A stretch of 64,000 nucleotides of DNA from JBBDXA01 sp040902585 (lineage in GTDB: Bacteria > Planctomycetota > Phycisphaerae > Phycisphaerales > Phycisphaeraceae). The stretch is from assembly GCA_040902585.1 (NCBI GenBank), contig JBBDXA010000132.1, positions 1 to 64,000 of the forward strand, written 5' to 3'. The notes under the pieces are model-generated. The model was not told the origin of the DNA. It made no database searches and was given only the letters and a program-made list of their open reading frames with translations. The position numbers were made by a program, and so were the translations under genes. Below, in pieces: positions 44,372 to 56,500 of the stretch; position 1 is the first letter of the stretch, and each line of letters begins with the position of its first letter.

Positions 44372-45166
44372 ATGGCGACGGCAACGCTGGAAACCTGGAT
44401 CGATTCGCTGCAGGCAGGTGGCCGGTACTCGTTCCTGCGCGCCCAGGCCCTGAAAGACAGCGGGCTTTCGCAGGCAGCAGTCAGCAAAGCTTTGCAGCGC
44501 TCGGTCAAGCGCGGCCGGGTCGTCAAGGTAAAGGAATACTTCTACGTCATTGTGCCGCTGGAATACAGCAGTGCGGGTTCGCCCCCGGCATCTTGGTTCA
44601 TTCAAGACCTGATGAAGGCGATGGGGCTGCCATACTACGTTGGCCTGTTGAGCGCTGCGGCGATGCATGGTTCTTCGCACCATCAGCCACAGGAATTTCA
44701 GGTACTTACGGATCGCTCGGTTCGTCCGCTGATGGCGGGCCGCACTCGGATTCGATTCTTCACGAGCATGCATGTCGCCGGCGCTGCCGCGATGGACATG
44801 AAGACGCCGACTGGTTCCATGCGAGTTTCGACGCCGGAGACGACGGCGGTCGATCTCGTCCGCTTCGCCAAGGCTGCGGGCCATCTGGACAACGTGGCGA
44901 CCGTGATCGCCGAGTTGTCACCTTCGCTCGATCCCAAGCGGCTTCTGGCCGCTGTTCGACTGGTCAATGATCTGCCGAACACGCAGCGCCTTGGATTCAT
45001 TCTGGATCAAGTCCGGCAGCGGCGCTTGTCCGATCCGATTCACGCCTGGCTTGAGCGCCAAGAACCTCGTGTTCTGCCACTGAGGAGCGGTCGGCCTCTT
45101 ACCGACACGAGAGGTAATCGGCGCTGGCATCTTCTGGTCAATGGACCTATTGAGATCGAAGGATGA
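44372..45166 (+). CDS. abiEi: Type IV antitoxin and transcriptional repressor AbiEi
   Basis: The product has 264 residues from ATG 44372, with GGAA at 44360-44363; GTG 44348 is an in-frame alternative inside the inverted repeat. The N-terminal winged helix (FLRAQALKDSGLSQAAVSKA, then LQRSVKRGRVVKVKEYFYVI) is typical of AbiEi. The central and C-terminal part (PYYVGLLSAAAMHGSSHHQP; MRVSTPETTAVDLVRFAKAAG) matches the AbiEi antitoxin domain. It would repress the operon and counter AbiEii. It overlaps abiEii by 4 bases (ATGA). Family systems can cause phage abortive infection. Confidence 0.9.
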   Translation: MATATLETWIDSLQAGGRYSFLRAQALKDSGLSQAAVSKALQRSVKRGRVVKVKEYFYVIVPLEYSSAGSPPASWFIQDLMKAMGLPYYVGLLSAAAMHGSSHHQPQEFQVLTDRSVRPLMAGRTRIRFFTSMHVAGAAAMDMKTPTGSMRVSTPETTAVDLVRFAKAAGHLDNVATVIAELSPSLDPKRLLAAVRLVNDLPNTQRLGFILDQVRQRRLSDPIHAWLERQEPRVLPLRSGRPLTDTRGNRRWHLLVNGPIEIEG

Positions 45167-45981
45167 TTCCGCAAGCGAACATTACTGCCTGGCGGGCCGC
45201 CGCGCCGTGGCCCGATGACGCGCAGGTGGAACAGGACCTCGTTCTGTCCCGCGCGGTCGTTGAACTCTTCAGCGACGCCAAGCTGGCCGGCAAGATCGCA
45301 CTGCGAGGCGGCACAGCACTCAACAAGCTGTTCATTCAACCACCATGTCGATACTCCGAGGACATCGACCTGGTGCAGACCGAAGCGGCACCCATCGGTC
45401 CAATTCTTGATGCCATGCGTGGGAAACTCGATCCCTGGCTCGGCAAGCCCAAGCGAAAGACCTCCGGCGGTAACGTCACTCTGTCGTACAGGTTCGAGTC
45501 CGAGATTGCGCCGGTGCGCCCACTGCGGCTGAAGATCGAAATCAATACGCGCGAGCATTTCACGGTGCTGGGGCACCAGGCTCATCCGTTCACGGTCACC
45601 AATCCCTGGTTCAATGGCACTGCGGAGTTGAGGACATACATGCTCGACGAATTGCTCGGCACGAAATTGCGCGCCCTCTACCAACGTCGAAAAAGCCGTG
45701 ACCTCTTCGATCTTTGGCTTTGCATCGACCGGAGGATGTTGAACCCGGACCAGGTCGTGACCTGCTTCGGCCAGTACATGAAGCACGAGGGCCATGCGGT
45801 CTCCCGTGCCCAGTTCGAGGAAAACCTGCATGGCAAGGCGCATGATCCGGAGTTCATGGACGACATCGCTCCGCTGCTCAATCCCGCCATGCATTACGAT
45901 TCTGTCTTGGCCATGAAGCTTGTTCGAGAAACCCTCGTCGATCGCATCCCGGGGGAACCATGGCGCGGTGAGGCCAAATGA
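45163..45981 (+). CDS. abiEii: Nucleotidyltransferase toxin AbiEii
   Basis: The product has 272 residues. The nucleotidyltransferase-fold signature is present: IALRGGTALNKLF (about 45-57) and RYSEDIDLV with Asp67 and Asp69 as likely metal ligands. Further family blocks are LKIEINTRE and LLGTKLRALYQRRKSRDLFDLWL. All key positions look intact. In studied members the enzyme modifies RNA acceptor ends and blocks growth. Its start overlaps the antitoxin stop. The next gene, a recombinase, begins 16 bases downstream, so the three genes are probably one transcription unit. Confidence 0.9.
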   Translation: MIPQANITAWRAAAPWPDDAQVEQDLVLSRAVVELFSDAKLAGKIALRGGTALNKLFIQPPCRYSEDIDLVQTEAAPIGPILDAMRGKLDPWLGKPKRKTSGGNVTLSYRFESEIAPVRPLRLKIEINTREHFTVLGHQAHPFTVTNPWFNGTAELRTYMLDELLGTKLRALYQRRKSRDLFDLWLCIDRRMLNPDQVVTCFGQYMKHEGHAVSRAQFEENLHGKAHDPEFMDDIAPLLNPAMHYDSVLAMKLVRETLVDRIPGEPWRGEAK

Positions 45982-45997
45982 CCACGGGGAGACGCCC

Positions 45998-47293
45998 ATG
46001 ACCCCCACCGGCCAGTCCATTCGCTATGCCATTTACACGCGCCAGTCGGTCGAACGGCCGGCCGATTTCTCATCATGTGATGCACAGTTCACCAAGTGCC
46101 AGTCCTTCATTGAACAGCGCCAGAGCGAAAACCTCGTGTGGGTTGGCGTGCGGTTCAACGATGAAGGTGAATCGGGCGGCACGCTCGACCGCCCGGCTCT
46201 CACTCACCTCCGCTCACTGGTCCAGTCGCATGGCGTCGACCGAATCTACGTCACCGCGCTCGACCGACTTGCGCGCCGCGTCTACGACCTGATCGCCCTG
46301 ATCGAAGAGTTTGAACAGGCGGGTGTCACGGTTCTCCTGGCTCAGGAGATCAACCCTCCTGATGGAGCCCAGGCACGGTTTGTCCGCCATCTGCTTGGCG
46401 TGTTCGCGGAGTTCGAGCGTGACATGATCACCGCGAGAATCGCCGAGACGCGGGCTTACCTGAAACAGCACGGACGACGAATCGCCGGCCCCGCGCCGTT
46501 TGGCTATGCACCTGATCCTGCCACGAAGCAGTTGGTGGTGATCCCCAAGGAAGCACGCCGCGTTCGCCTGATCTTCCAACGCGCCGCCGATGGCCAAACC
46601 CCGTCAGAGATCGCCTCGCGCATCAATCATCTAAAGTGGCGAACCAAGACCTGGCTCTCGCGCCGGTCAAACCGACAGCGCGGCGGAGGCAAGTGGACCG
46701 CCAGGCAGGTGGTTCAACTGCTACGGAACCCCGTCTACATCGGGCGGCACCGTGACCCCAAGGGATCGCGACCGGGATGCCACGACCCGATCGTGAGCGA
46801 GGTTCTCTTCGCCAAGGTTCAAGATCTCCTCAGTGATCGACGCACGGTTACCAACTCGAAGCGGCACCGGAAGAACTTTCCACTACGCGGAAGGATCATT
46901 TGCCCCAGGTGCGGTCGACATCTTAATCCGCAGATTTCATCGAAGGCACGAGGAAATCGTGTTCGCTTTCAGCATCGCTTCTACTGCTGCCGCTCCCACG
47001 CTGGAGGCCGCGTCCCCTGCAAAGGCGTCCGTTACCCCGCACACGAAGTCGAGCAGTTCGTCCGATCACTGCTTGGTGAGGCCTCGACGTGGCGGCAGCT
47101 ATTCCCGTCCGAGAGTGTCCCCTTGGCAGAGTCATTGGCGACGACCTGGATGTCTCTCGGCCATCCGCTCCAGAATGATCTCATGCCTCAGATCGTGGAA
47201 TCGGTGGTGTTCAAGAAGAAAAACACGGCGATGCAAATCACCTTCTCGTCGCGATGCGTGGAAGTGATTTCCCGTGAAAACAGGGGGTTTTGA
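45998..47293 (+). CDS. Serine recombinase with recombinase domain and zinc ribbon
   Basis: The product has 431 residues from ATG 45998, with GGGGAGA at 45985-45991; the longer frame from 45920 lies inside abiEii. The N-terminal resolvase domain has catalytic Ser17 in YAIYTRQSVE and the helical GVDRIYVTALDRLARRVYDL block. The recombinase domain covers about 170-280 (PFGYAPDPATKQLVVIPKEA, then a DNA-binding region with RNPVYIGRH). A zinc ribbon follows (ICPRCGRHLNP, then a CC pair and a further Cys). At 431 residues it is short for a large serine integrase, with little coiled-coil. It could move the AbiE module. No att sites were identified. Confidence 0.9.
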   Translation: MTPTGQSIRYAIYTRQSVERPADFSSCDAQFTKCQSFIEQRQSENLVWVGVRFNDEGESGGTLDRPALTHLRSLVQSHGVDRIYVTALDRLARRVYDLIALIEEFEQAGVTVLLAQEINPPDGAQARFVRHLLGVFAEFERDMITARIAETRAYLKQHGRRIAGPAPFGYAPDPATKQLVVIPKEARRVRLIFQRAADGQTPSEIASRINHLKWRTKTWLSRRSNRQRGGGKWTARQVVQLLRNPVYIGRHRDPKGSRPGCHDPIVSEVLFAKVQDLLSDRRTVTNSKRHRKNFPLRGRIICPRCGRHLNPQISSKARGNRVRFQHRFYCCRSHAGGRVPCKGVRYPAHEVEQFVRSLLGEASTWRQLFPSESVPLAESLATTWMSLGHPLQNDLMPQIVESVVFKKKNTAMQITFSSRCVEVISRENRGF

Positions 47294-47568
47294 TGTGCCA
47301 CCTGTTAACTGGCCGGTTGTAGAAGCGGCAGACCGTTTTTGAGGCCAGCGTCACCGGTCGCAGTTGAAGAGCGGTCTTGAACATGGCGCTGCCGATCGCC
47401 CGGATCGGCACCTGTTGCCAGCAGGCTCCGGCCAGAAACGCCAGCATCAGCATCGTGCCCGGGTGATAGAGCGGCCGGAAGCTGCCTTTTGAATACGAAC
47501 CCCGCACCGGTGAATCCACAGCGGCAAGCGCGGCTTCGCCCCATCACGCGTCACGAGATCATGCAAAC
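47294..47568. other. Spacer between recombinase and giant gene, unassigned
   Basis: The recombinase and the giant gene converge here. Two overlapping leftward frames (47238-47519 and 47305-47547) encode peptides of 93 and 80 residues with no recognised domain, and one would run into the recombinase 3' end. A broken gene or an immunity-type gene for the RHS protein cannot be excluded. No att-like repeat was found by eye. Confidence 0.35.
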
Positions 47569-50500
47569 TCATGTCCCATGGAGTTTCTGGTACTGGTTCC
47601 ACCAGCCCATGCCCATGACCCAGTAGTCATCGATGAATTCGGCAGGGATTCCCGGGGGGAAGACGGTGTTCATGAAGGCGAGGACCAGCGGGTTGTACGT
47701 GGCGTGGGAGAAGCCAGCGCCGAGGCTGAAGTCGCCGGTGGAGCCGATCTTGAGATCGCCCAGAAGTTCGGTGAAGTTGGGCTGGATCGATCCGGAACCC
47801 ATAAGCGGGAGTTCCTTAAAGAAGGTGCCCACGACATCGGGGACGCTGATACTCAAGGAGAACGATGTGGGATCGCCGGCAGGTGTTCCCAGGCTTATGG
47901 CGAAGCCGACGGAAAGGTCGTAGGCACCGATGCTGGCGGTGGCGGAATCGCCGTCGTTGGCGTGGTTGAAATCGATGGAGACTCCGGCAGTGACGCCAGC
48001 CTCACCGTAGAGCATGCCCAAGGCGGCGACAGCGCGAGTGACGGGGCTGTAGTTGACGCTGCCGCCGATTGAGTAGCCCTCGGTGACGCTGACGGCTTGG
48101 TTCAGGTTCTGTTTCTGACCAGCGAAGAAGGTGCCCAGCGACGTTTGGATTTCGCCCGTCATGTTGGCGAGGTCGATGATCAATCCTCTGTCCTGACTGA
48201 CAGAGATCTGGCCGATCTGGCCAAGGCTTGCGCCGGTGCTCGCTGCGAAACCAAATCCGGTCCAGGTAGCGCCTTGTCTGATGGCATTGAGTGTCGCGAA
48301 GGTGACGACGCCGAGACCGGCAGCGGTGATGGACAGGCCGGTGAGTTGGATGATGGTGTTGACCAGACGCAGGCCTTCCATGATGCCCGCCAGTTCGCCC
48401 GAAGGATCGGCATAGGAAGTCGGATCGCTGTTGCCATAGATGTATTTGTTCAACGAGACCGGCAAGAGCGGGATGCCTGCGGCAGGGTCGAGCTGCATGA
48501 ATCGGCCCGTGCGCGGATCCAGATCGCGGGCGCGCAGATGCACAAGCCCAGCCATCGGGTCATACATCTCGCTCACGTAACCGAACGGATTGACCGTTGA
48601 GCCGTCGGTGTCGAGCAGATTGCCAAAGGCATCGTAGGCATATGCATCGCTCAGTTCGCCAGCAGCATCAGTGAGAACGCGCACGCTGGTCTGGGCATCG
48701 GTGTGGTAGTAGGAAACATCGCCGCCACGGTCCTGACTGATGCGACCAAGGCCGTAGGTGTATGAGGCAATCACGTTGCCACTCGCGTCATACTCATCGA
48801 GCACCTGCTCGTTGCTGGGCATGATGTTGAGGAGGTAGTTCGTGACGACGCCGTTGAGCGTGCGCGATACACGCCGGCCCTCGTGGTCGTAGGCATACTC
48901 GATCACATCACCCGTTGCGGTGTCAACGCGGATCAGTCGATCCTCGAAGTCGTAGGCATACGTGGTGACTTGGCCGTTCTCGGTGCGGCTGGTGAGGTTG
49001 CCGTTGTCGTCGTAAATGTAAGTGATCAGCAGCGACGGCCCGGTCTCGCTCATGAGGCGATCGTTGGCATCGTAGGTGTAGGTGATGGTGCCGGCGCTGT
49101 CGTTCTTGGTCGCGCGGTTGCCGAAGGCGTCGTAGGTGTAGGTGGTGGTCTCGTTGCCGTTGACGGGGTCGGCGACGGTTTCTTCGATGAGCCAGCCGTT
49201 CTCATCGTAGCGGTAGGTGGTGGCCCGGCCGCCTAGTTCGGTGATGGTGCGCGAACGGTCGGCATCGTTGTAGTCGTAGATGAAGGACTGCACGGCGTCG
49301 CCACCAGCATCGCGGATGAGCATCGTGGTGATTCGTCCGTGGACGTCGATGGTGGTCGTCTGGGTCGCGCCGTTGGGCAGGTGCTGCGTGGAGGTGCGCA
49401 CGCCATCGGTCCAAGTGGTCACGCCGCCTGATGCATCGGTGACCGAGTCGAGCACGCCGACGTTGTCGTAGGTGTAGCTCGTGGTGCCTGCGAGTGAGGT
49501 GATCGATTCGAGCCGTCCGCCCAGGCCGTAGCCGTAGGTCACTTCCGTGCCATCGGGGTTGACATAGCGGTTGAGCTGATTGGCATCGTTATAGAAATAG
49601 CTAGTGACGCCACGGCTGTCGGTGACGGTTTCGAGCAGCTTCGCGTCGGTGTAGGTGTACGTGACGGTGGAGCCGTCGTCGTAGGTCTCCGTGATCAGCA
49701 GGTCGTCGGCGTCGTAGGCGAACGTGGTGGTGTCGCCGTTGAAATCGGTGTACGACGTGACGAAGTGGAGTTCGTTGTAAGTCCACGACTCGGTCATACC
49801 CATCGGCAGCGTGCGGCTGGTGATGCGGCCTGCATCGTCGTACGTCCACTGCGTGGTGTTGTTGTTCGCGTCGGTGATGGAAGTGCGGTTGCCCAGTTCG
49901 TCGTAGTCGTAAGCGATGGTCTGGCCAGCGAGATTGGTGACACTGCTGAGCCGACCTATGGCATCAAAGCCATTGGTGAGCTCAAGGCCATCGCCGCTCT
50001 CAACGGAAGTGATTCGGCCCAGTGCATCATATGCCTGATGCGAGGCGACGCCGTCGGGCAGGATCATCGAGGTCTGGCGGTTAAGGGCATCGTAAACAGG
50101 CGTGATGATGTCGCCCTCAGCGGTGACGAGCTGACTGACGTTGCCGTTGGGGTCGTAGGCGTATTCGATGCGCCGGCCAGAGGAATCTGTCGAAGCAGTG
50201 ACACGAGGCTGTCCGCTGAGCCCAGCCGCGGCACTGGGCGAGGAGGAGAAGCGACCGCCCGCATCGTATTCGAACTCCACGCGATCACCGAAGGCATTCT
50301 CCTTCGCAATGCCCCGGCCAAGCGCATCGAACTCGCTGACCGAAACCTGACCACGGTCATTCACTGAGCGGACATTGCGGCCAAGCGCATCGTATTCGTA
50401 CAAGGCGCTGGTGCCGAACTTACTGGTGAACGAGGTCATTGCCCCGTTGGCATCGTACGTGCGATCGTCGAAAGTGCCGTCGCTGTAATCGGCGCGGGTG

Positions 50501-53500
50501 AGCATGCCGCGGGCATCGTAGCTGTACTCGCCGCGCTCGCCGTTAATGCCTTCACGGGCGATCATCTGGCCCGCAGCGTTGTACTCTACCGTCGCGACTT
50601 CGCCGAATGGGTCGATCAGCTGCGTGGTCCGACCCAGCGCATCGTAAACCATCGACACGGTGAGCGGCCGCTCGATGCCAAACTCATCGGTGCGGGTGAC
50701 AGTGCGCGAAAGCTGCTGCCCCCGCGCGTTGTAGGTGTATGTCGTTTCGTGGCCCAGCGCGTTCGTCTCCGACACAACATTGCCCTGGCTGTCGTACGCC
50801 AGCGTTGTGACGCCGCCCAGCGCATCGGTCATCTGCGTGAGCAAGCCCGCGGCGTTGTAGATGTAGTCCGTCTCGTTGGCCAGCGCATCGGTCAGCTTGG
50901 TGAGGTTGCCGCGACTGTCGTACTCGTAGCCGTAGCTGTTGCCCTTCGGGTCGGTCACACTCGTAACATTGCCCCGGGCGTCGTAGGTCCACGAAGTGGT
51001 GTTGCCCAGCGGGTCCGTCCGCGTGAGCATGCGGTTCTGGTCGTCGTAGGACATGAGCGTGATGTTGCCCAGCGCATCGGTGATGCTCAGCACGTTGCCC
51101 ACATCATCGACCCCGAATCGCGTGACGTTGCCCAGCGCATCAGTGATGCTGGTGACAAAGCCGTTCTCGTTGTAATTCGTGACGGTCTTGGCGCCCTTGC
51201 GATCTTCGACGACTTCCTGTTTTGCCGCAAGATCGTGCTCATATTCGATGCGATGGCCCGCACCGTCGATCGATGCAATGATCCGCCCATCGTCGTCGTA
51301 CTCGTTGCGCTGGCCCATCCTGCCAAGCGGATCAAACACTTCGAGCAAGCGGTGATTGTTGTCGTAAGTGAACCGCGTCACGTTGCCCAGCGTGTCGGTG
51401 ACGGTGACCAGATCACCGTAGAAGTCATAGCCATAGGTCGTCGTCGCGCCAGCGGGGTCAGTGATCGAAGTGATGCGATCCTGCAAGTCGCGCACGATCA
51501 CAATGCCTCTGCCATCGGTATGCGTGATGGCATCGGGTGTGAAGGTGAGGGCATTGCCGTTGGTGTCGGTGACCGATTCGATGCCGGTCTCGGTGTTGAT
51601 GATGAAGAAACTGCCATTGGACATTGTGAGTTTGAAGCGCGTCGGGTTGTAAACCTCACCGGTGGTGCGATCGTGGAACTCAACGGGGCCAAAGGCAGTG
51701 GGTACGACATCGACGATGTTGTCCGCCAGTGCTTCGAGCGTGGTCGTGGTGCCAGGCAGCGGCTTGAAGAAGAGCTTGGTTCGCTGCAGCGGACCAGGGT
51801 TGGCGGCAGTGGTGGCAAAACCCGTGAAGCCGAGGATGAACTTCTCGACTTGGCCATCAGGCATGGTGACGGCAACGGTGACATCCTTGCTGTTGCTGAA
51901 TCCGACGAACTTGAAATCGGCCGTGAGCTGCGAAACAGTCTGCGTGAAGCCCGCGTTGCCCAGCACATTCGCTGCGGAAACCGAGAGCGAATCGACGCTC
52001 ATGTCCCAGCCAAAACCAAAGTCGCCCGACTCAAACCGATTGCGGCTGTCATAAGCCCGCGTCAGATTCAACGGCAATCCTGCAGCAGGAATCGAAGCAT
52101 CGATAAACGCCACGGTGAAGTTGCCGACCTTGGTCTGCCCTTCAACGCGCAGGGTGCGCGTCGAGGTCGAACTGTTGCCACTGGTATCAATGACCGTCAG
52201 ACGGACATCGTAGAAGCCGTTGTTGAGAACAGTCGGATCAAACGCACCGAGCACACCATCGGTCACATTGCTCGTGCCCGTTGCGAAAACTTCAAACGCA
52301 TCGACACCTTTGGGCGAGACAGCGAGTGTGTAGCGCAGCAGATTCGCGTCGCTGGCGGTGCCGGTGAGGTTGGCGATGTTGTTCACGATGCCGGTGAGGT
52401 CCGCATCATTGATCAGCGCGATCGGCGCGGTGGTGTCGCCGCTAAGAACGGGATCGAGGAAGAAGCTGAACTCGCCTTGGGCCTGGCCTTCGTTACCTGC
52501 CGCATCCTTGGCGGTGGCGGTGGCGGTGAAGAAGCCGGGGGTTGTCGGAGTGAACGTGGCCGTGCCGTCAGGTTGCACGGTCACGTTCTGGCCGTTGATG
52601 ACCAGCTCGCGCGAAACGACTCCGATGTTGTCCGCGGTCGTGAGTGTCAGCGTGACGCTGCCGCCCACGGTGTTCGTCGCGCTGGAGACCGTCAGCGTGA
52701 CTTCAGGCCGCAGCAGATCGCTGTCGGTGAAGTCCACGCGCTTGATGATCTGCTGGCCTACCGTCGTGTTGCCTGCCGTGTCTGTTGCGGAAACAGTGAA
52801 CAGATGATCGCCCAGCGCCGGCAGATCGATCCGCTTGAAGGCGAATGCACCATCGGCACCGACGAGCTGCTCCGCGCCCGTGTTCTGTAGCGTGACAAGC
52901 ATTCCCGCTTCGGTGCTGCCGACGAGGCGAACATTCTCAAACGTGGTCTCATTATCGCCGAACGGCCGAGTGTTGGAGGCATCATCCAGTGCAAGTGCCA
53001 CGACATCCGGAGCCGTGCGGTCGATCGTCACCAGCAGCAGGTTCGAGAACAGGCTCTGGTTGCCCGCCACATCTTCCGCCCGCGTGCTGATGCGCTTGAT
53101 GCCTTCGGACAGGCCCGCCAGGTCGAACGTGGTCTGCGTGCCGGTTAGTGTGAGCTGATCCGTCAGCGCGCCTTCGATGAACAGCCGCAGAATCGCGCCG
53201 TTCTCGCCGCCCGCGACCAGGCTGATGATCGCGGCATTGGTGATGTTGTCGGTATCGCTCAGGCCGGTGTCGCTGATGGCCAGAAGATCAGGCGTCTCGG
53301 GCCGATTCGGCCGGAGCGTGTCGAGCGTGAAGATGACGTTGTGAGCAGCCGATTGCAGGCCGCCTTGGTCGGTCGCGCGGAGCGTGAGTGTATGGGTGCC
53401 GTCAGGGAGCGCGCTGCCGTTGAGCGTGTTCAGGTCCGTGATGCTGAGTGTGAACACACCGCCGACGAGCTTGCTGAGCATGCTGATCGGTGCCTTGCCG

Positions 53501-56500
53501 TCGATCGACGCGGTGAAGGCGGTGATCGCGCTGGCGTCGTTGATGACGCCGGTGATCGTCGCGTCGAACGTGATCGCATCCGATGCGCTGCGGCCGGTGT
53601 CGTTCTTCAGCTTCCCCAGCACCACCGGGGCAAGCGTGTCAGCTGCGGTGCTGGTGATTGTCCTGCTCGCGGTCAACGTGTTGCCTGCCGCATCAGACGC
53701 CGCCGCGGTAAACGCATTGGCACCGATCGCGAGAGAGATATCGGCAAAGCTGTACTCGCCCGCGCCGTTCGAGACCGTCTCTGCAATCGCCACACTCAGG
53801 GCATTGCCGCGGAACAGTTGCACGCGCGTGTTCGAATCGGTCATGCCGATGAGCGCGACCGTCTCTAGTGCCGTGCTGTCATCGCCGGCCGGGGCCGTGT
53901 CAGAAAGCGGATCAAGGAACAGCGTGAGAACCGCGGGGCCGACCGTGTCGATCGTGATGATCAACGGCGGCGTGGCATCGCTGGCTGCGCCCGAGTCGCT
54001 GACCGTCCGCGCGGTCACTTCATGATCGCCATCGCCCAGCGGGCCTGCGGTCAGGGTGGCGATGCCATCGATGACGGTCGCCGAGCTGACGCTCAGGCCA
54101 TCGACGATGAGTTCGATGATCGCATCGTCTTCGCCGCTGACTTCAAACGTCGGCGTGTCGTCGCTGGTGAGGTTGTCATCGCTATCGCCCAGATCGCTCT
54201 CTGCTGCAAGCTCGGGCGTGCCGGGAATGGCCGGCACCGTGCGATCGAGCGTGAAGCTCACTGTCGTCACCGTGGACAGATTCAGGAAGGCATCCTTCGC
54301 CTGGAGCGAAAGTGTGTAAGCACCGTCCGCCAGCGCGCCGCCATGAATCAGTTCGAGCAGGGCAGGCGTTACCGTGAAGAATCCACCCGCCAGCGCGGAA
54401 GTGATATCCACATTCGGCGTTCCACCGAGGCCGGCCATCAGCATGGCGATGGGCGTGTTGCTGGGGTCGATCACGCTGCCGGTGATTGTCGCATCCGTCG
54501 TGATGCCGTCGCTGGCGCTGATGCCTGTGTCGTTAGCGAGTCCCGCGACGATCACTGGCGCATCCTGCTCCGCGCCCAGCCTGCGGATGGCACCGGCAAA
54601 GGTGCTGCTGTTGCCTGCGGCGTCAGTGGCCGTGACGGTGAACTTGTTCAGACCCAGTGCGAGCGCGATGCCCGCGAAGCTGTAGCTGCCATCGCCTGCG
54701 GAGGTCGCGGTCAAGCCCGCTTCGATCAGGTCCACGCGTGTGTTGGCATCCGTCTGGCCGGTGAGCGTGATCGTGTCGCTGACCGTTGAAGTCGTGTCAA
54801 ACACAGGCAAAGTCGGCGGCGTCTTGTCCACCGTGATCGAAAGAATCGGCGATAGCACACTCAGGTTGCCCGCGAGATCTTCCGACTGCGCGGTGATGTC
54901 ATGCACGCCTTCGGCAAGGTTGATCGCAAAGTCGTGCGGCCCCGCGCCGAGCTGCGCCCCAGTGGCGTTGCCGTCGACGGTGAGCCGCACCAGGTCATCG
55001 GCTGCGCCGCTGGTGCGAACCGTCAACGCGCTGAGATTCGTCAGGTTGTCCGTGCTGCTCGCGCCGCTGTCGAACGCGGGAAGCAGATCAGGCTGCGCTG
55101 GGGCAGCCGGAGCGAGACGATCCAGCGTGAAGGTCAGCGAGCTGGTCGAGGTATTTCCACGAGCATCGCGGGCAAGAATGTTGAGCGTGTGAACGCCGTC
55201 GAGCAGCGCGCTGCCCTTGATCGTCGCCAGGTTCGCAAGTGTCAACGTGAAGGTGCCATCGGGCGCGATGAAGCTGCTGATGTTGAAAGTCGCCGCCGCA
55301 TCCACGCCTGCCGAGATCACGCCGAGGCCGGCTGTGTCATCGACCGCGCCTTTGATCGTCGCATCGAACGTGACGCGATCGCTGTCGCTGCGACCGGTGT
55401 CGTTGGCCAGCGCAATGAGAAGCTCTGGCCCGTAGGAATCGGAAGAACGATTCAGCGCACGACGCCAGACCGTGTAATCCGTCTGGTTGATAATGCCATC
55501 GGAGTTCACATCGAAGTCGGCGTCGTACTTCGGCTGACCGACCTTACTGACATAGTGCATGCCCAGCAGCGAGCCGTCCGACTGGTTGACCAGATCGTTG
55601 CCGTCCCAGTCCGCTTCGAGCTTGTGGAACTCCAAATTTAAAGCGCCGTCATCCGGCCGCAGGTCCGTGTCGGTGAGGTGAACATTGCGGGCTGCTGCAC
55701 TGGTGATCCCATCAGTCGAAAGGCGGATGAAATAGTGATCATTGGGCAGCGTGATGCCATCGAGGTTGATCCGCAGGGTGAAGGTCGCATCGTCATACGT
55801 GAAGCGATCCGGCGTCAGGCCGACCGCCGCGCCTGTGCCGCGGGCGATCAGGCGGACGTTCTGCGTGACATCTTCGATGATCACATCCTGATTGAACTGC
55901 ACCGTAGCGCTGTGAATAAAGCTGCGCTGAGCGTCGCCATCGTTGATCACAAAGTCAGTAACCGTGACCGGATCGACCACCGCTGCGACGACTTCAACGG
56001 GGAGAACCACTGTCTCACTGGCGGCTGCGCCGTTGGAGCCTTCGGTGGCCGTGGCGGTGATGAAGAGTGTGAAGTCTTCGCTGCTGCCGAGCGCGGGCGT
56101 GAGGGTCAGTCCCACAAGTTCATCAGCCGTGAGCGAGTACACGCCGGGCGCGATGAGCGTACCCGCCGAGAGAGTCGCGCCATCGGGTACGCCGCTGATT
56201 TCGATCAGGAGCGATTCGCTGCCGTCGGTGTCGGTCAGGGCTGCGGTGATCGCCAGCGCGATGGCCGTATCCTGCGGTCCTGATGCAGCCTCAGCCGTGA
56301 GCAGCGGCACATCCGCAACCGCCGCGACCGTGATCTTCACGAGAGATTCATTGGAGACCTGGCCCGCCAGATCCTTCACCGTGTAGCGAAGCTCATCAGG
56401 CCCCGAGTAGTTGGCCACGGGCGTGTAGGTGATCCGGCCCGTCGTCGCGTTGGCGCTTGCCGAGCCGTGCAGCGGCTGCTGCGTGATCACAACCGTCGTG

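Noticed and set aside
43893..47293. tRNA-Asn as the integration site of the AbiE-recombinase module
   Set aside because: No second copy of the tRNA 3' end was found on the right side, and serine recombinases do not usually target tRNA genes. The neighbourhood may be coincidental.
48700..51570. CRISPR-like or DNA tandem repeats in the YD region
   Set aside because: The periodic sequence encodes degenerate YD/RHS protein repeats of variable spacing. There are no identical repeats with unique spacers.
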